Of a DNA stretch of 64,000 bases, positions 36,748-45,961 are shown one piece after another (positions within the stretch are counted from its first letter, which is position 1; each line of letters starts with the position of its first letter). The notes under the pieces were generated by a model, which saw nothing but the letters and a program-made list of their open reading frames with translations, made no database searches and was not told the DNA's origin. Origin of the DNA: Streptomyces sp. HNM0574 (GTDB lineage: Bacteria > Actinomycetota > Actinomycetes > Streptomycetales > Streptomycetaceae); the NCBI RefSeq assembly GCF_012726235.1, contig NZ_JAASAH010000002.1:1-64000 (forward strand), written 5' to 3'. The position numbers were made by a program, and so were the translations under genes.

Positions 36748-39336
36748 TCAGCCGGCGGCCGCGTCCGCGCGCTGCGCCTTCAGCGCGCGCTCCACCCCGG
36801 CCCGGGACTCGGTCACCAGACGCCGCAGCGCGGGGCTGGGCGAGGCGCCCGCGAGCCACGCGTCCGTCGCGTCCAGGGTGTCCTGCGAGACCTGGAGCGT
36901 CGGGTACAGGCCGACGGCGATCTGCTGCGCCATCTCGTGACTGCGCTGCTCCCAGACGTCCTTGACCACGGCGAAGTACTTCTCCGTGTACGGGGCGAGG
37001 AGTTCCCGCTGGTCGGTCTGGAGGAAGCCGCCGATGACCGCCTCCTGCACCGCGTTGGGCAGAGTGTCCCGCTCGACGACGGACGCCCACGCCTCGGCCT
37101 TCGCCTCGGCGGTCGGCCGGGCGGCGCGGGCCGTCGCGGCGTGCCGCTCGCCCGCCGAGGTGGCGTCGCGCTCCAGCTCCGCGGCGATCTCCTTCTCACC
37201 GGCGCGGCCCGTGGCGGCCAGCCGCTGGAGCAGCGCCCAGCGCAGGTCGGTGTCGACGGCGAGGCCCTCGACCGTCTCCGTGCCGTCCAGCAGCCCGGCC
37301 AGCAGGCCGAGTTGGGCGTCGGTGCGGGCGACGGCGGCGAAGGCGCGGGCCCAGGCGAGCTGGTGGTCGCTGCCGGGTTCGGCGGCGCGCAGCTGCTCCA
37401 GCGCGGCCTCGGCCCAGCGCAGCAGCCCCGCCTCCCGGCTCCCGGGCTCCGCGTACAGCTCCAGTGCGAGCTTCACCTGGCGGTGCAGGGACTGCACGAC
37501 GCCGATGTCCGACTCCTTGACGATGCCGGAGAGCACCAGGTCCAGGTAGTCGCCGGTGGCGAGTTCCGCGTCCCGGGTCATGTCCCAGGCGGAGGCCCAG
37601 GACAGGGCGCGGGGCAGGGACTCGGTGAAGTCGCCCAGGTGCCGGGTGACGGTGGCGAGGGACTCGGCGTCGAGGCGGACCTTCGCGTAGGTGAGGTCGT
37701 CGTCGTTGAGCAGGAAGACGGCGGGGCGCTTGCGTCCGGTCAGCGCGGGGACGTCGGTCAGTTCGCCGTCGACGTCGAGCTCCACCCGGTCCGTCCGCAC
37801 CAGCTTGCCGCCTTCGAGCTCGTACGCGCCGATGGCGATGCGGTGCGGGCGGAGCGTGGGCTCGCCCTTCGCGCCGGCCGGGAGGGCGGGTGCCTCCTGG
37901 CGGACGGCGAAGGAGGTGACCGTGCCGGAGGCGTCGGTCTCGATCTCGGGGCGGAGGACGTTGATGCCGGCCGTCTCCAGCCACGCCTTCGACCAGGCGG
38001 TCAGGTCGCGGCCCGAGGTCTCCTCCAGGGCGCCGAGCAGGTCGCCGAGGCGGGTGTTGCCCCACTCGTGACGCTTGAAGTAGCGCTGCACGCCGCTGAA
38101 GAACTCGTCCATGCCGACGTAGGCCACCAGCTGCTTCAGGACGGAGGCGCCCTTGGCGTAGGTGATGCCGTCGAAGTTGACGAGCACGTCGTCCAGGTCG
38201 CGGATGTCCGCCATGATCGGGTGCGTGGAGGGCAGTTGGTCCTGCCGGTACGCCCAGGTCTTCAGCTGGTTGGCGAAGGTCGTCCAGGCGTGCGGCCAGC
38301 GGCTGCCGGGGGCGTGCACCTGGCAGGCGATGGAGGTGTAGGTGGCGAACGACTCGTTCAGCCAGAGGTCGTTCCACCACTCCATGGTGACGAGGTCGCC
38401 GAACCACATGTGCGCCAGCTCGTGCAGGATCGTCTCGGAGCGGCTCTCGTAGGCGGCGTCCGTGACCTTGCTGCGGAAGACGTACTGGTCGCGGAAGGTG
38501 ACCGCGCCGGCGTTCTCCATCGCGCCCGCGTTGAACTCGGGCACGAAGAGCTGGTCGTACTTCTCGAAGGGGTACGGGTAGTCGAACTTCTCCTGGAACC
38601 AGTCGAAGCCCTGCCGGGTGATCGCGAAGATGGCGTCCGCGTCGAGGAACTCGGCCAGCGAGGGGCGGCAGTAGATGCCCAGCGGCACCGTCCTGCCCTG
38701 GCCCTCCCAGCTGCTGTGCACCTCGTGGTACGGGCCGGCGATGAGCGCCGTGATGTAGGTGGAGATGCGCGGGGTGGGCGCGAAGCGCCACACGTTCTTC
38801 GCGGCGCCCTCCGGCTCGGGCGTCGGCGAGTTGGAGATGACCTTCCAGCCCTCCGGCGCCGTCACGGTGAACCGGAAGGTGGCCTTCAGGTCGGGCTGTT
38901 CGAAGCTGGCGAAGACGCGGCGGGCGTCCGGCACCTCGAACTGGGTGTAGAGGTACGCCTGGTCGTCGACCGGGTCGACGAACCGGTGCAGGCCCTCACC
39001 GGTGTTGGTGTACGCGCAGTCGGCGGTCACCCGCAGTTCGTTGCGGCCCGCGACGAGCGACGGCAGGGCGATCCGGGAGTCCTGGAAGACCTGCCCGGGG
39101 TCCAGGGACTCGCCGTTGAGGACGGCCTCGTGCACGGTCGGCGCCACGAGGTCGATGAAGGTGCCGGAGGCCCCGGAGAGCGCGTCCCCGTCGACGTCGA
39201 AACGGACGGTCGTGACCGACCGGAAGGTGCCTCCCTCCTGCGCCCCGCCGAGGTCGAGCTCGACCTCGTAGGAGTCCACCGTGAGCAGCCGTGCCCGCTC
39301 CTGGGCCTCTTCTCGTGTCAGATTCGTGCCAGGCAC
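36748..39336 (-). CDS. pepN: Aminopeptidase N, paralogue 2
   Basis: 862 aa, M1 metallopeptidase. GAMEN, HELAHMWFGDLVTMEWW (H305, E306, H309) and E328 in WLNESFATY. The start GTG (MPGTNLTREEAQERARLL) has GGGAG 7-8 nt upstream and mirrors paralogue 1. This copy matches the PepN pattern I expect for Streptomyces (FVPEFNAGAMENAG) and is probably the orthologue of the main PepN; paralogue 1 may be the extra copy. It is divergent from the phosphoesterase gene. Confidence 0.95.
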   Translation of the reverse strand: MPGTNLTREEAQERARLLTVDSYEVELDLGGAQEGGTFRSVTTVRFDVDGDALSGASGTFIDLVAPTVHEAVLNGESLDPGQVFQDSRIALPSLVAGRNELRVTADCAYTNTGEGLHRFVDPVDDQAYLYTQFEVPDARRVFASFEQPDLKATFRFTVTAPEGWKVISNSPTPEPEGAAKNVWRFAPTPRISTYITALIAGPYHEVHSSWEGQGRTVPLGIYCRPSLAEFLDADAIFAITRQGFDWFQEKFDYPYPFEKYDQLFVPEFNAGAMENAGAVTFRDQYVFRSKVTDAAYESRSETILHELAHMWFGDLVTMEWWNDLWLNESFATYTSIACQVHAPGSRWPHAWTTFANQLKTWAYRQDQLPSTHPIMADIRDLDDVLVNFDGITYAKGASVLKQLVAYVGMDEFFSGVQRYFKRHEWGNTRLGDLLGALEETSGRDLTAWSKAWLETAGINVLRPEIETDASGTVTSFAVRQEAPALPAGAKGEPTLRPHRIAIGAYELEGGKLVRTDRVELDVDGELTDVPALTGRKRPAVFLLNDDDLTYAKVRLDAESLATVTRHLGDFTESLPRALSWASAWDMTRDAELATGDYLDLVLSGIVKESDIGVVQSLHRQVKLALELYAEPGSREAGLLRWAEAALEQLRAAEPGSDHQLAWARAFAAVARTDAQLGLLAGLLDGTETVEGLAVDTDLRWALLQRLAATGRAGEKEIAAELERDATSAGERHAATARAARPTAEAKAEAWASVVERDTLPNAVQEAVIGGFLQTDQRELLAPYTEKYFAVVKDVWEQRSHEMAQQIAVGLYPTLQVSQDTLDATDAWLAGASPSPALRRLVTESRAGVERALKAQRADAAAG

Positions 39337-39501
39337 GTGTGGTCTCCCAACTCTCGCGGGCCTCTGTTCTGTCGTAGTCCCGCCATCCTTCCACGCCCGG
39401 CGCCGCGCGGTCCGGGCACCGGGAAGACCGCCGCGACCGGCTTTCCGTGCGTACCGGCGGGCGGGGTGCGGCACGTCGCGGGAGGCCAATGGGCGTACGG
39501 C

Positions 39502-39519
39502 GTTCCCGTGCCGTTCAGC
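39502..39519 (+). promoter_or_regulatory. Candidate PHO box
   Basis: GTTCCCG and GTTCAGC start 11 nt apart (39502 and 39513), like two direct-repeat units of the PhoP box (GTTCACC with 4-nt gaps). Matches are 5/7 and 6/7. It sits ~90 nt before a phosphoesterase start. Confidence 0.35.
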
Positions 39520-39604
39520 CGCAGGCCATTCCGGCTGCCAAGCATCCACCTGGGCGGGGGCAGGCCCCGCCGCACCGGACGCGTTCGCACTCGGGAGACC
39601 GCGT

Positions 39605-41305
39605 ATGTCACGCAGCAGCCGTCTCGCACTCGACCGCCGTACCCTGCTCGCCACCGCAGCCGCGGGCGCGGCCGCCGGGCTCGGTTCGGGCCTCGGCCTC
39701 ACGGCGGGCACGGCCACGGCGGGCCAGCCCGCGACGGCCCGCGCGGTCCCCGGCGCGCGGCCGCTCGCGCCGCGCGGGACGGCGGCGACGCCGTCGGTGT
39801 CCGGCACGACGCTGGAGGCCGTCTCCGCGCCGCGCGGGGACGGTTCGGGCGAGGGCTATCTGCGGCTGGAGCGGGGCGCCGCGTGGCAGCGGGTGGTACG
39901 GACCGAGCTGGCCTCCGCCTCCGGCGGGCGGGAGGACAGGCGGACGGCCCTGGCCTCGTTCGTCCAGTTCACCGACCTGCACATCGTGGACGTGCAGCAC
40001 CCGCTGCGCTACGAGTACCTGCGCACCGAGACCAGCAGCGCCTGGCGCCCGCAGGAGGCCCTGTCGGTGGCCGGCGCGGTGTCCCTGGTCGAGCGGGTGA
40101 ACGGCCTGAAGGGCGGGCCCGCGACGGGCGCCCCGCTGTCGTTCGTCGTCACCACCGGCGACAACACGGACAACAACAGCCGGGCCGAACTGGAATGGTT
40201 CCTCACCGTCATGAGCGGCGGGCGGATCACCCCCAACACCGGGGACCCGCGCCGCTACGAGGGCGTGCAGAACAGTGGCCTGAAGCTGTACTGGCACCCG
40301 GACGACACGCTCAGGGACGACGACAAGGCACTGGGCTTCCCCGCACTCGACGGCTTCCTCCAGGCCGCCATCCGCGAGGTGAACAGCCCCGGCCTGACGC
40401 TGCCCTGGTACTCCACGGTGGGCAACCACGACCTGCTGCCCGGCGGTTGCTACGCGTCCGGGGACAGCTTCTTCGGGGAGTTCTCGGTGGGCGGCAGGAA
40501 GCTGATGGAGCTCGCCTCGGAGAAGGAGGGCGAGCAGCTGTGGAAGACGGTGAAGGAGGGCGGCGACCCGAAGGGTGAGCTGTTCCGGGAGCTGCTGCGC
40601 TCCCGGAAACGCGAGATGCGTCCGGTGACGGCCGACGAGAAGCGCGCCCCGTTCACCCGGGAGGAATACCTGCGGGCCCATCTGCGCCCCGAGTTCCGCG
40701 GCGCCGGGCCCGTGGGGCACGGCTACACCGAGGAGTCCGTCGCGGAGGACCGGCTGTACTACACCTTCCGGATATCCGAGGACGTCGTCGGCATCAGCCT
40801 GGACACCACCCGCCCGGACGGCCACTTCGAGGGCCGGGTCGGCACGGAGCAACTCCGCTGGCTGGAGCGGCAGCTGAGACGGCACGAGGACGGCTACGTC
40901 CTGCTCTTCAGCCACCACACCAGCAGCACCACCCCGGAGGGCGGCCCCGAGGTCGTCGACCTGCTGCGGCGCAACCCGCACGTCCTGGCGTGGATCAACG
41001 GGCACAGCCACAAGAACGCCATCACCCCGCGCGAGACCTTCTGGGAGATCTCCACCGCCTCGCACATCGACTTCCCGCAGCTGGCCAGGATCGTCGAGGT
41101 GACCGACAACAAGGACGGCACCCTGTCGCTGTTCACCAGCCTCGTCGAGTCGGCGGCGCCGCACGGCACGGACTTCGAGGACCTCTCGCAGACGGGACTG
41201 GCCGCGCTCTACCGGGAGTTGTCCTTCAACGCCCCCGGCGCGCGGGACACCCTGGCGGGCGAACCGGGCGACCGGAACACCGAACTGCTGCTCCCCAAGC
41301 GCTGA
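39605..41305 (+). CDS. TIGR03767-type Tat-exported metallophosphoesterase
   Basis: 566 aa. Twin-arginine signal (SRLALDRRTLLATAAAG, cleavage after about residue 38), then a calcineurin-like phosphoesterase domain: FVQFTDLHIVD (Asp-His), VTTGDNTDN, YSTVGNHDLLPGG, LFSHHTSS and INGHSHKN supply the metal ligands. This agrees with the TIGR03767 actinobacterial family. The substrate is unknown. Extracellular; a PHO-box-like repeat upstream hints at phosphate control. GGGAG lies 9 nt before the ATG. Confidence 0.9.
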   Translation: MSRSSRLALDRRTLLATAAAGAAAGLGSGLGLTAGTATAGQPATARAVPGARPLAPRGTAATPSVSGTTLEAVSAPRGDGSGEGYLRLERGAAWQRVVRTELASASGGREDRRTALASFVQFTDLHIVDVQHPLRYEYLRTETSSAWRPQEALSVAGAVSLVERVNGLKGGPATGAPLSFVVTTGDNTDNNSRAELEWFLTVMSGGRITPNTGDPRRYEGVQNSGLKLYWHPDDTLRDDDKALGFPALDGFLQAAIREVNSPGLTLPWYSTVGNHDLLPGGCYASGDSFFGEFSVGGRKLMELASEKEGEQLWKTVKEGGDPKGELFRELLRSRKREMRPVTADEKRAPFTREEYLRAHLRPEFRGAGPVGHGYTEESVAEDRLYYTFRISEDVVGISLDTTRPDGHFEGRVGTEQLRWLERQLRRHEDGYVLLFSHHTSSTTPEGGPEVVDLLRRNPHVLAWINGHSHKNAITPRETFWEISTASHIDFPQLARIVEVTDNKDGTLSLFTSLVESAAPHGTDFEDLSQTGLAALYRELSFNAPGARDTLAGEPGDRNTELLLPKR

Positions 41306-41308
41306 GGC

Positions 41309-42208
41309 TCAGTCCCGCGTCCCCGCCCGTTCCGCCAGTGCCCCGACACAGGCCCGTACGGCGGGGCTCTCCGCCCGGGCGCGCCACACCGCCATCACCT
41401 CGCGCCCCAACGACGGTCTGGTGGGCAGGAAACGGACGCCGGGCGGGGCCGGGCGCTGGCCCGCCTCGGGCAGCAGGGCGAGCGTCAGCCCTTCGGCGAC
41501 CAGGGCCAGCTGGGTCGCGAACTCGCTGACCGTGTAGCGGATTTCGGGCTCGGGACCCTGGGCGCGCATCGCCTGGAGCAGCGCCTCGTACGGTTCCGTG
41601 CCGGGTGGGCAGCTGGTCCAGATCTCGTCGCCGAGTGCGGCGAGGTCGAGGGTGCCGCGGTCGGCGAGCGGGTGCCGCTCGCTCAGCGCGACGTGCACCG
41701 GCTCGACGGCGAGCGTGCGCAGCGCGAGCCCTTCCGGCAGCCGCACCGGGCGGTTCGTCCAGCTCTCGACGAGCAGCAGGTCGAGGTCGCCGCGGGCCAG
41801 TCGCGGGATCATGTCGACGCCCTCGCCGTCGACCAGGGTGGGCGTCAGCCGCGGGTGGGCGGCGGTGAGCGAGGCCAGGACGTCCGGCAGGAGCGCGCGC
41901 AGGGCGCTGCCGACGCCGCCGAGCCGCAGCGGGCCGAGGATCTCGTCGTCCAGATCGGCGAGGTCGGCCTCGGCCGCCGCGGCCTGGGCGACGACGCGGG
42001 CGGCGTACGCGGCGAGCACCCGGCCCGCGTGGGTGAGCCGGACGGTGCGGCCGTGCGGCTCGAACAGCCGGTGGCCCGACTCCCGTTCCAGCTTGGCGAG
42101 TTGCTGCGAGACGCCGGACGGGGTGATGTGCAGGGCCCGCGCGCCGGCGGCCAGGGAGCCGTGGACGGCGACGGCGTCGAGGACGCGGAGTCTCTCCAGG
42201 TTGAACAC
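41309..42208 (-). CDS. LysR-family transcriptional regulator
   Basis: 299 aa. HTH LRVLDAVAVHGSLAAGARA followed by LHITPSGVSQQLAKLE, and a substrate-binding domain (LRLGGVGSALRALLPDVL; GLTLALLPEAG). It is divergent from the EamA exporter (starts 92 nt apart), which it probably controls. GTG at 42208 (MFNLERLRVL) has no Shine-Dalgarno sequence and may be leaderless. The stop falls 3 nt from the convergent phosphoesterase stop. Confidence 0.88.
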   Translation of the reverse strand: MFNLERLRVLDAVAVHGSLAAGARALHITPSGVSQQLAKLERESGHRLFEPHGRTVRLTHAGRVLAAYAARVVAQAAAAEADLADLDDEILGPLRLGGVGSALRALLPDVLASLTAAHPRLTPTLVDGEGVDMIPRLARGDLDLLLVESWTNRPVRLPEGLALRTLAVEPVHVALSERHPLADRGTLDLAALGDEIWTSCPPGTEPYEALLQAMRAQGPEPEIRYTVSEFATQLALVAEGLTLALLPEAGQRPAPPGVRFLPTRPSLGREVMAVWRARAESPAVRACVGALAERAGTRD

Positions 42209-42299
42209 GGGCGCCAGGCCAATCAGTAAGAAGCGCTCAACAGTACCGACAACAAATCGTTGCTTTTGCTTTCTCGTGCACGCAGGCAGAGTGAAGCAC
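42209..42299. promoter_or_regulatory. AT-rich divergent promoter region
   Basis: 91 nt, clearly lower in GC than the surroundings, with a CAAC-N5-GTTG dyad at 42250-42262. It probably holds the LysR operator and both promoters. Confidence 0.45.
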
Positions 42300-43409
42300 A
42301 TGGGACGGCGGGAGAGCGGCACGCGGGGGAACGGCGGTACGACGGCTCCGGGAGGACGCCTCCCCGGCCTGCGCGCACGGCTGCCGGTACGGCCGGGGCC
42401 CGCGCTGCTCGTCGTCCTCGGCTCGGCCTGCACCTCGGCCTCGGGCACGTTCATCAAGCTCTCCCAGGTGAACGCGGGCACGGCCGCGTTCCTCCGCTGC
42501 GTGCTGGCGCTGCTCGTCCTCGCGCCCTTCGCAATCGCCGAGTACCGCAGGGCGGGCGGGAGACCGCTGCGGCTCCAACTGCTCGACGTGGGGGCCGGGT
42601 TGCTGCTCGGCGTGGACTTCGTCTTCTGGTCGCAGAGCATCCAGGACGTGGGCGCCTCCATCGCCACCGTCCTGCTCAACGTCCAGCTCGTCGTCTTCCC
42701 GCTGCTCGCCGTGCTCACCGGGGCGCGGCTGTCCCGGGGATTCTGGGTCACCGCGCCGCTGATGATGGCCGGGGTGGCGCTGGCCAGCGGTGCGCTCGGC
42801 AGCCCCGAGCCGGGCAGCGAGCCGGTCTCCGGCGTCGCGTACGGCACCGCGGCCGGAGTGGCCTTCGCGGGCTACCTCTTCCTCACCCGGCTCGGCGGCA
42901 CCCGGGGCACGGACCGGAAACCGGACGGGACGGGCCGGCCGCACATGTTCCTTCCCGTCTGCATGTCGACGCTCGGCGCCGCGGTGGGTTCCGGCGTACT
43001 GGGCGCCGCCTGGACGGGCATCGACCTCAACCCCGGCTGGCCCGCCTGGGGTTGGATCGTCCCGATGGCGCTCTTCGGCCAGGTGCTCGCCTGGCTGCTC
43101 ATCAACCCCGCGCTCCCGCGCCTCAGTCCGGACACCGGGGCCACCCTGCTGCTCCTCCAGCCGGTGCTCGCCATGGCGATCGGCATCGGCGCACTCGGCG
43201 AACGTCCCACGCCCACCCAGTACGCGGGCTGCGTCCTGATCGTGCTGGTGGTCTGGCGGGCGGGACGGCGGGGTGACGAAGGCGACAGCCGTCCGTCGAA
43301 AACGGTCACACAGCACAGAGGCGGCCACATCCACCGGTCGCGAAACACCCAATCCGAACCTTCCGGATCATCCGCCGACACCCGCGGCGACGACCGCGCG
43401 AACACCTGA
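42300..43409 (+). CDS. EamA (DMT-family) transporter
   Basis: 369 aa with about ten hydrophobic helices in two EamA repeats (SGTFIKLSQVNAGTAAFLR; FGQVLAWLLINPALPRLSP; LLLLQPVLAMAIGIGALGE). DMT exporters commonly move amino acids or small metabolites out. The C-terminal ~55 residues are polar and disordered. ATG at 42300 is chosen; GTG at 42291 or 42276 would extend it slightly. It pairs with the divergent LysR gene. Confidence 0.88.
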   Translation: MGRRESGTRGNGGTTAPGGRLPGLRARLPVRPGPALLVVLGSACTSASGTFIKLSQVNAGTAAFLRCVLALLVLAPFAIAEYRRAGGRPLRLQLLDVGAGLLLGVDFVFWSQSIQDVGASIATVLLNVQLVVFPLLAVLTGARLSRGFWVTAPLMMAGVALASGALGSPEPGSEPVSGVAYGTAAGVAFAGYLFLTRLGGTRGTDRKPDGTGRPHMFLPVCMSTLGAAVGSGVLGAAWTGIDLNPGWPAWGWIVPMALFGQVLAWLLINPALPRLSPDTGATLLLLQPVLAMAIGIGALGERPTPTQYAGCVLIVLVVWRAGRRGDEGDSRPSKTVTQHRGGHIHRSRNTQSEPSGSSADTRGDDRANT

Positions 43410-43468
43410 GGAAACAGCCCTGACCAGGGCTTTCCCTGGTGATCTTCGAACGGCTAGGGTCACTCGGC

Positions 43469-44626
43469 ATGTTCGTCCGTTCGACTGTCGTGGCCCTGGT
43501 GGTGACCGCGACGGTCGCGGCCCTCTCCGTCAGCTCGTCCGCGGCCGCCGACATGGGGCACTCCGCCACCCAGGACGCGATGGACGCCGCCGTGGAGCGG
43601 GAACGGCTGCCCGGCGTACTGGGTCAGGCCGAGGACGGCGGCGGCGTGTGGAACGGCGCCTCCGGGGTGGCCGACCGGGAGACGCGGCGTCCCCGGCTCC
43701 CCGACGACCGCTTCCGGATAGGGAGTCTGACCAAGCCGTTCCTCGCCGTCGTCCTCCTGCAACTGGAGGCGGAGCGGGTACTGGACCTCGACGCACCGGT
43801 CGAGAGCGTGCTGCCGGGGGTCCTGGAGCGGACGGAGGACGGCGGCGCCCCGCCGGTCACCCTGCGGCAGCTCCTCCAGCACACCAGCGGCGTACCGGAC
43901 TTCGTGGAGGATCCGGAGTTCCAGCACGCCTATTTCAGCCGCGAGTTCCTGCGGAACAGGTTCGATTCGCACCGCCCGTCGGACCTGGTGCGCACCGCCA
44001 CCCGGCTCCCCGCCGACTTCCCCGCGGGCACCGACTGGGAGTACTCCAACACCAACTACGTCCTGGCCGGAATGGTGGTCGAGGAAGTCACCGGCCGCCC
44101 GTACGCGGAGGAGATCGAGCGGCGCGTGCTGCGCCCCCTCCGCCTCGACGGCACCTCGCTCCCGGGCAACTCCCCGCGCGTACGCGGCGATCACGGGCGG
44201 TCCTACTCCACGCTGTTCGCGCCCGGCCGCCGTCCCGCCGTCCACGACGTCACCGCGCTCGACCCGTCACTGGCCGGCGCCTCCGGCGAGATGATCTCGA
44301 CCACCGACGACCTGGTGCGCTTCGTACGTGCGCTGATGACCGGTGAGCTGCTGCCGCCGGAGCAACTGGCCGAGATGAAGCGGACGGTGCCGGCCGACGA
44401 CGGCAGCCGGTACGGGCTGGGGCTGACCCGGCGCACCCTGTCCTGCGGCACGACCGTGTGGGGCCACGACGGCACCATCCACGGCTCGCGCTCCACCGCC
44501 GTCACCACGTCCGACGGCTCCCACACGGCGGCGTTCAACCTCAACGGCGACTGGGCGGGCGACACCCTGGACCTCCTGGAGGCCGAGTTCTGCCCGACGC
44601 GCCCGGTCCAGTGGCTCAGCCAGTGA
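43469..44626 (+). CDS. Secreted serine hydrolase (class C beta-lactamase / DD-peptidase fold)
   Basis: 385 aa. Sec signal MFVRSTVVALVVTATVAAL to about residue 28. Catalytic motifs S86-L-T-K, Y192-S-N and H333-D-G, in the spacing of serine beta-lactamase-like D-alanyl-D-alanine carboxypeptidases and esterases. Two late cysteines (LSCGTT, EFCPTRP) could pair. It could be a DD-carboxypeptidase, peptidase or esterase; which cannot be decided from sequence. A GTG at 43439 would extend it by ten residues. Confidence 0.87.
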   Translation: MFVRSTVVALVVTATVAALSVSSSAAADMGHSATQDAMDAAVERERLPGVLGQAEDGGGVWNGASGVADRETRRPRLPDDRFRIGSLTKPFLAVVLLQLEAERVLDLDAPVESVLPGVLERTEDGGAPPVTLRQLLQHTSGVPDFVEDPEFQHAYFSREFLRNRFDSHRPSDLVRTATRLPADFPAGTDWEYSNTNYVLAGMVVEEVTGRPYAEEIERRVLRPLRLDGTSLPGNSPRVRGDHGRSYSTLFAPGRRPAVHDVTALDPSLAGASGEMISTTDDLVRFVRALMTGELLPPEQLAEMKRTVPADDGSRYGLGLTRRTLSCGTTVWGHDGTIHGSRSTAVTTSDGSHTAAFNLNGDWAGDTLDLLEAEFCPTRPVQWLSQ

Positions 44627-44760
44627 ACCGGTCACCCGACGAGCCCCGTCCGGCCGGAGGACGAGTGGCTCATCCACTCGGCCACTCCTCCAACCTGCCG
44701 CGCACACGTCACGGCGGCTCAGTGGCTCAGCCACCCGGCCACTCGGCCACCCGGCCACCG
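44609..44760. repeat. Short degenerate repeats GTGGCTCA / GGCCACTC
   Basis: CAGTGGCTCAGCCA occurs at 44609 and 44720, and GAGTGGCTCATCCACTCGGCC at ~44664. The tail adds alternating CCACTCGGCCAC and CCCGGCCAC units up to 44760. The first copy is inside the 3' end of the hydrolase gene; the others are in the 135-nt convergent gap. Confidence 0.6.
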
Positions 44761-44761
44761 C

Positions 44762-45829
44762 TCAGTACGGCCGGACGACCACGTACTCGGCGGGCGCCCG
44801 CTCCACCGCCGCCATCAGCGCGGTACGCACAATCGCGGCCTGCAGCCGCCGGTCCTCCCGCAGCCGCCCCGGCGGGATGTGCACCACGGTGATCCCGAGA
44901 CGTTCCAGCGCCTCCCGCTTCCGCGCGAGGTCGGGCCAGGGCCCGTTGTCGCCCTGCCCGTGCGCGTCCGCGGCGATCTCCACGGCCACCGCCTCGTCCG
45001 GCCAGTAGGCGTCCACCCGGCCCACCGACGGCGCCCCGGGCAGCCGCAGGTCGACGTTCCAGCACGGGTCGGGCAGCCCGTGGCAGAACACCATGTCGTA
45101 GAGCAGCCCCTCGGTGACGGCCCGGCTCTCGGCGAGCAGGCTGTCGACGGCGTCCACCATGTGCGGCCGGCCCAGCAGCCGCGCGTTGCTCAACTCCCGC
45201 ACGACGGGCTGGGCTTCGCAGTGCCCCCCGCGCACGGCCTCGGTCAGCAGCCGGCGCGCCGCGAGCGCGTCCGGCGTACGGGCCACCGCGTCGGCGAGCG
45301 CACGCGGCACGGGGGCGACGGGGACGCCGGTGATCTGCTCCGGCTCGGGCAGATCACTCCCCCGCACGATGCGGGCGCACCCGATGGAACGCAGCCGCCT
45401 GGTGCGCGGGACGAGAACGTCGATCTCCTCCAGCGCGCGCAGCGGCGGCGCGGCGTCGAACCCGTGCAGCGCGAGCGCCGCCAGCCCCGTGATCATCACC
45501 TCGGGCTGGGGCTCGGGCCGGGCCCCGGGCGGCTCGCCGGACCCCGCGGCGTCGGCCGCCTGCGACGGTCCCGGCTGGGTCGGGATGGGGAGGCGCCCGG
45601 TGTACTGGAGGGCGGCGTGCAGGCGCTCCTCGCTCGTCGGCGGCCCCGCGTGCAACAGGTAGACCCCTGGCAGCAGCATCTGCCAGGGGCCTCCGGGACG
45701 GCAGCGCTCACCGGCCGCGGCGGCGGTGACGCCCAACTCGCGCAGGGCACGGGCCGTGGCGACCCGGCAGCGCGCGCCGCCGGTGAGGTCGCCGGACGAA
45801 CAGGGAGAGAGCGGGGTGTCGTACGTCAT
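44762..45829 (-). CDS. AbiEi/DUF559-like hypothetical protein
   Basis: 355 aa. The N-terminal third resembles AbiEi-type wHTH proteins (WQMLLPGVYLLHAGPPTSEE). A middle region carries ITGLAALALHGFD and VLVPRTRRLRS, and the C-terminus has a Vsr/DUF559-like nuclease fold pattern: VGRVDAYWPDEAVAVEIAAD, then KREALERLGITVVHIPPG. The Asp and Glu of a PD-(D/E)xK core are visible, but the usual Lys/Asp after the Glu is Ala. No AbiEii toxin partner is adjacent. Function unknown. Confidence 0.7.
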   Translation of the reverse strand: MTYDTPLSPCSSGDLTGGARCRVATARALRELGVTAAAAGERCRPGGPWQMLLPGVYLLHAGPPTSEERLHAALQYTGRLPIPTQPGPSQAADAAGSGEPPGARPEPQPEVMITGLAALALHGFDAAPPLRALEEIDVLVPRTRRLRSIGCARIVRGSDLPEPEQITGVPVAPVPRALADAVARTPDALAARRLLTEAVRGGHCEAQPVVRELSNARLLGRPHMVDAVDSLLAESRAVTEGLLYDMVFCHGLPDPCWNVDLRLPGAPSVGRVDAYWPDEAVAVEIAADAHGQGDNGPWPDLARKREALERLGITVVHIPPGRLREDRRLQAAIVRTALMAAVERAPAEYVVVRPY

Positions 45830-45961
45830 GCTCCGGCGAATCCCCCGTCCGGCCCAACTCCCAATCCTCTGTTACGAGTTCGTCGACAAAGCCGGACAAG
45901 CCTGCCCTAAAGTACGGGAGTTCGAATGCCGAGCAGAGTCGCCCACCGCCGCCCCGCCCGC

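Noticed and set aside
36937..40578. Plus-strand open frame of ~1210 codons
   Set aside because: Antisense of pepN and out of frame with the phosphoesterase; no plausible protein.
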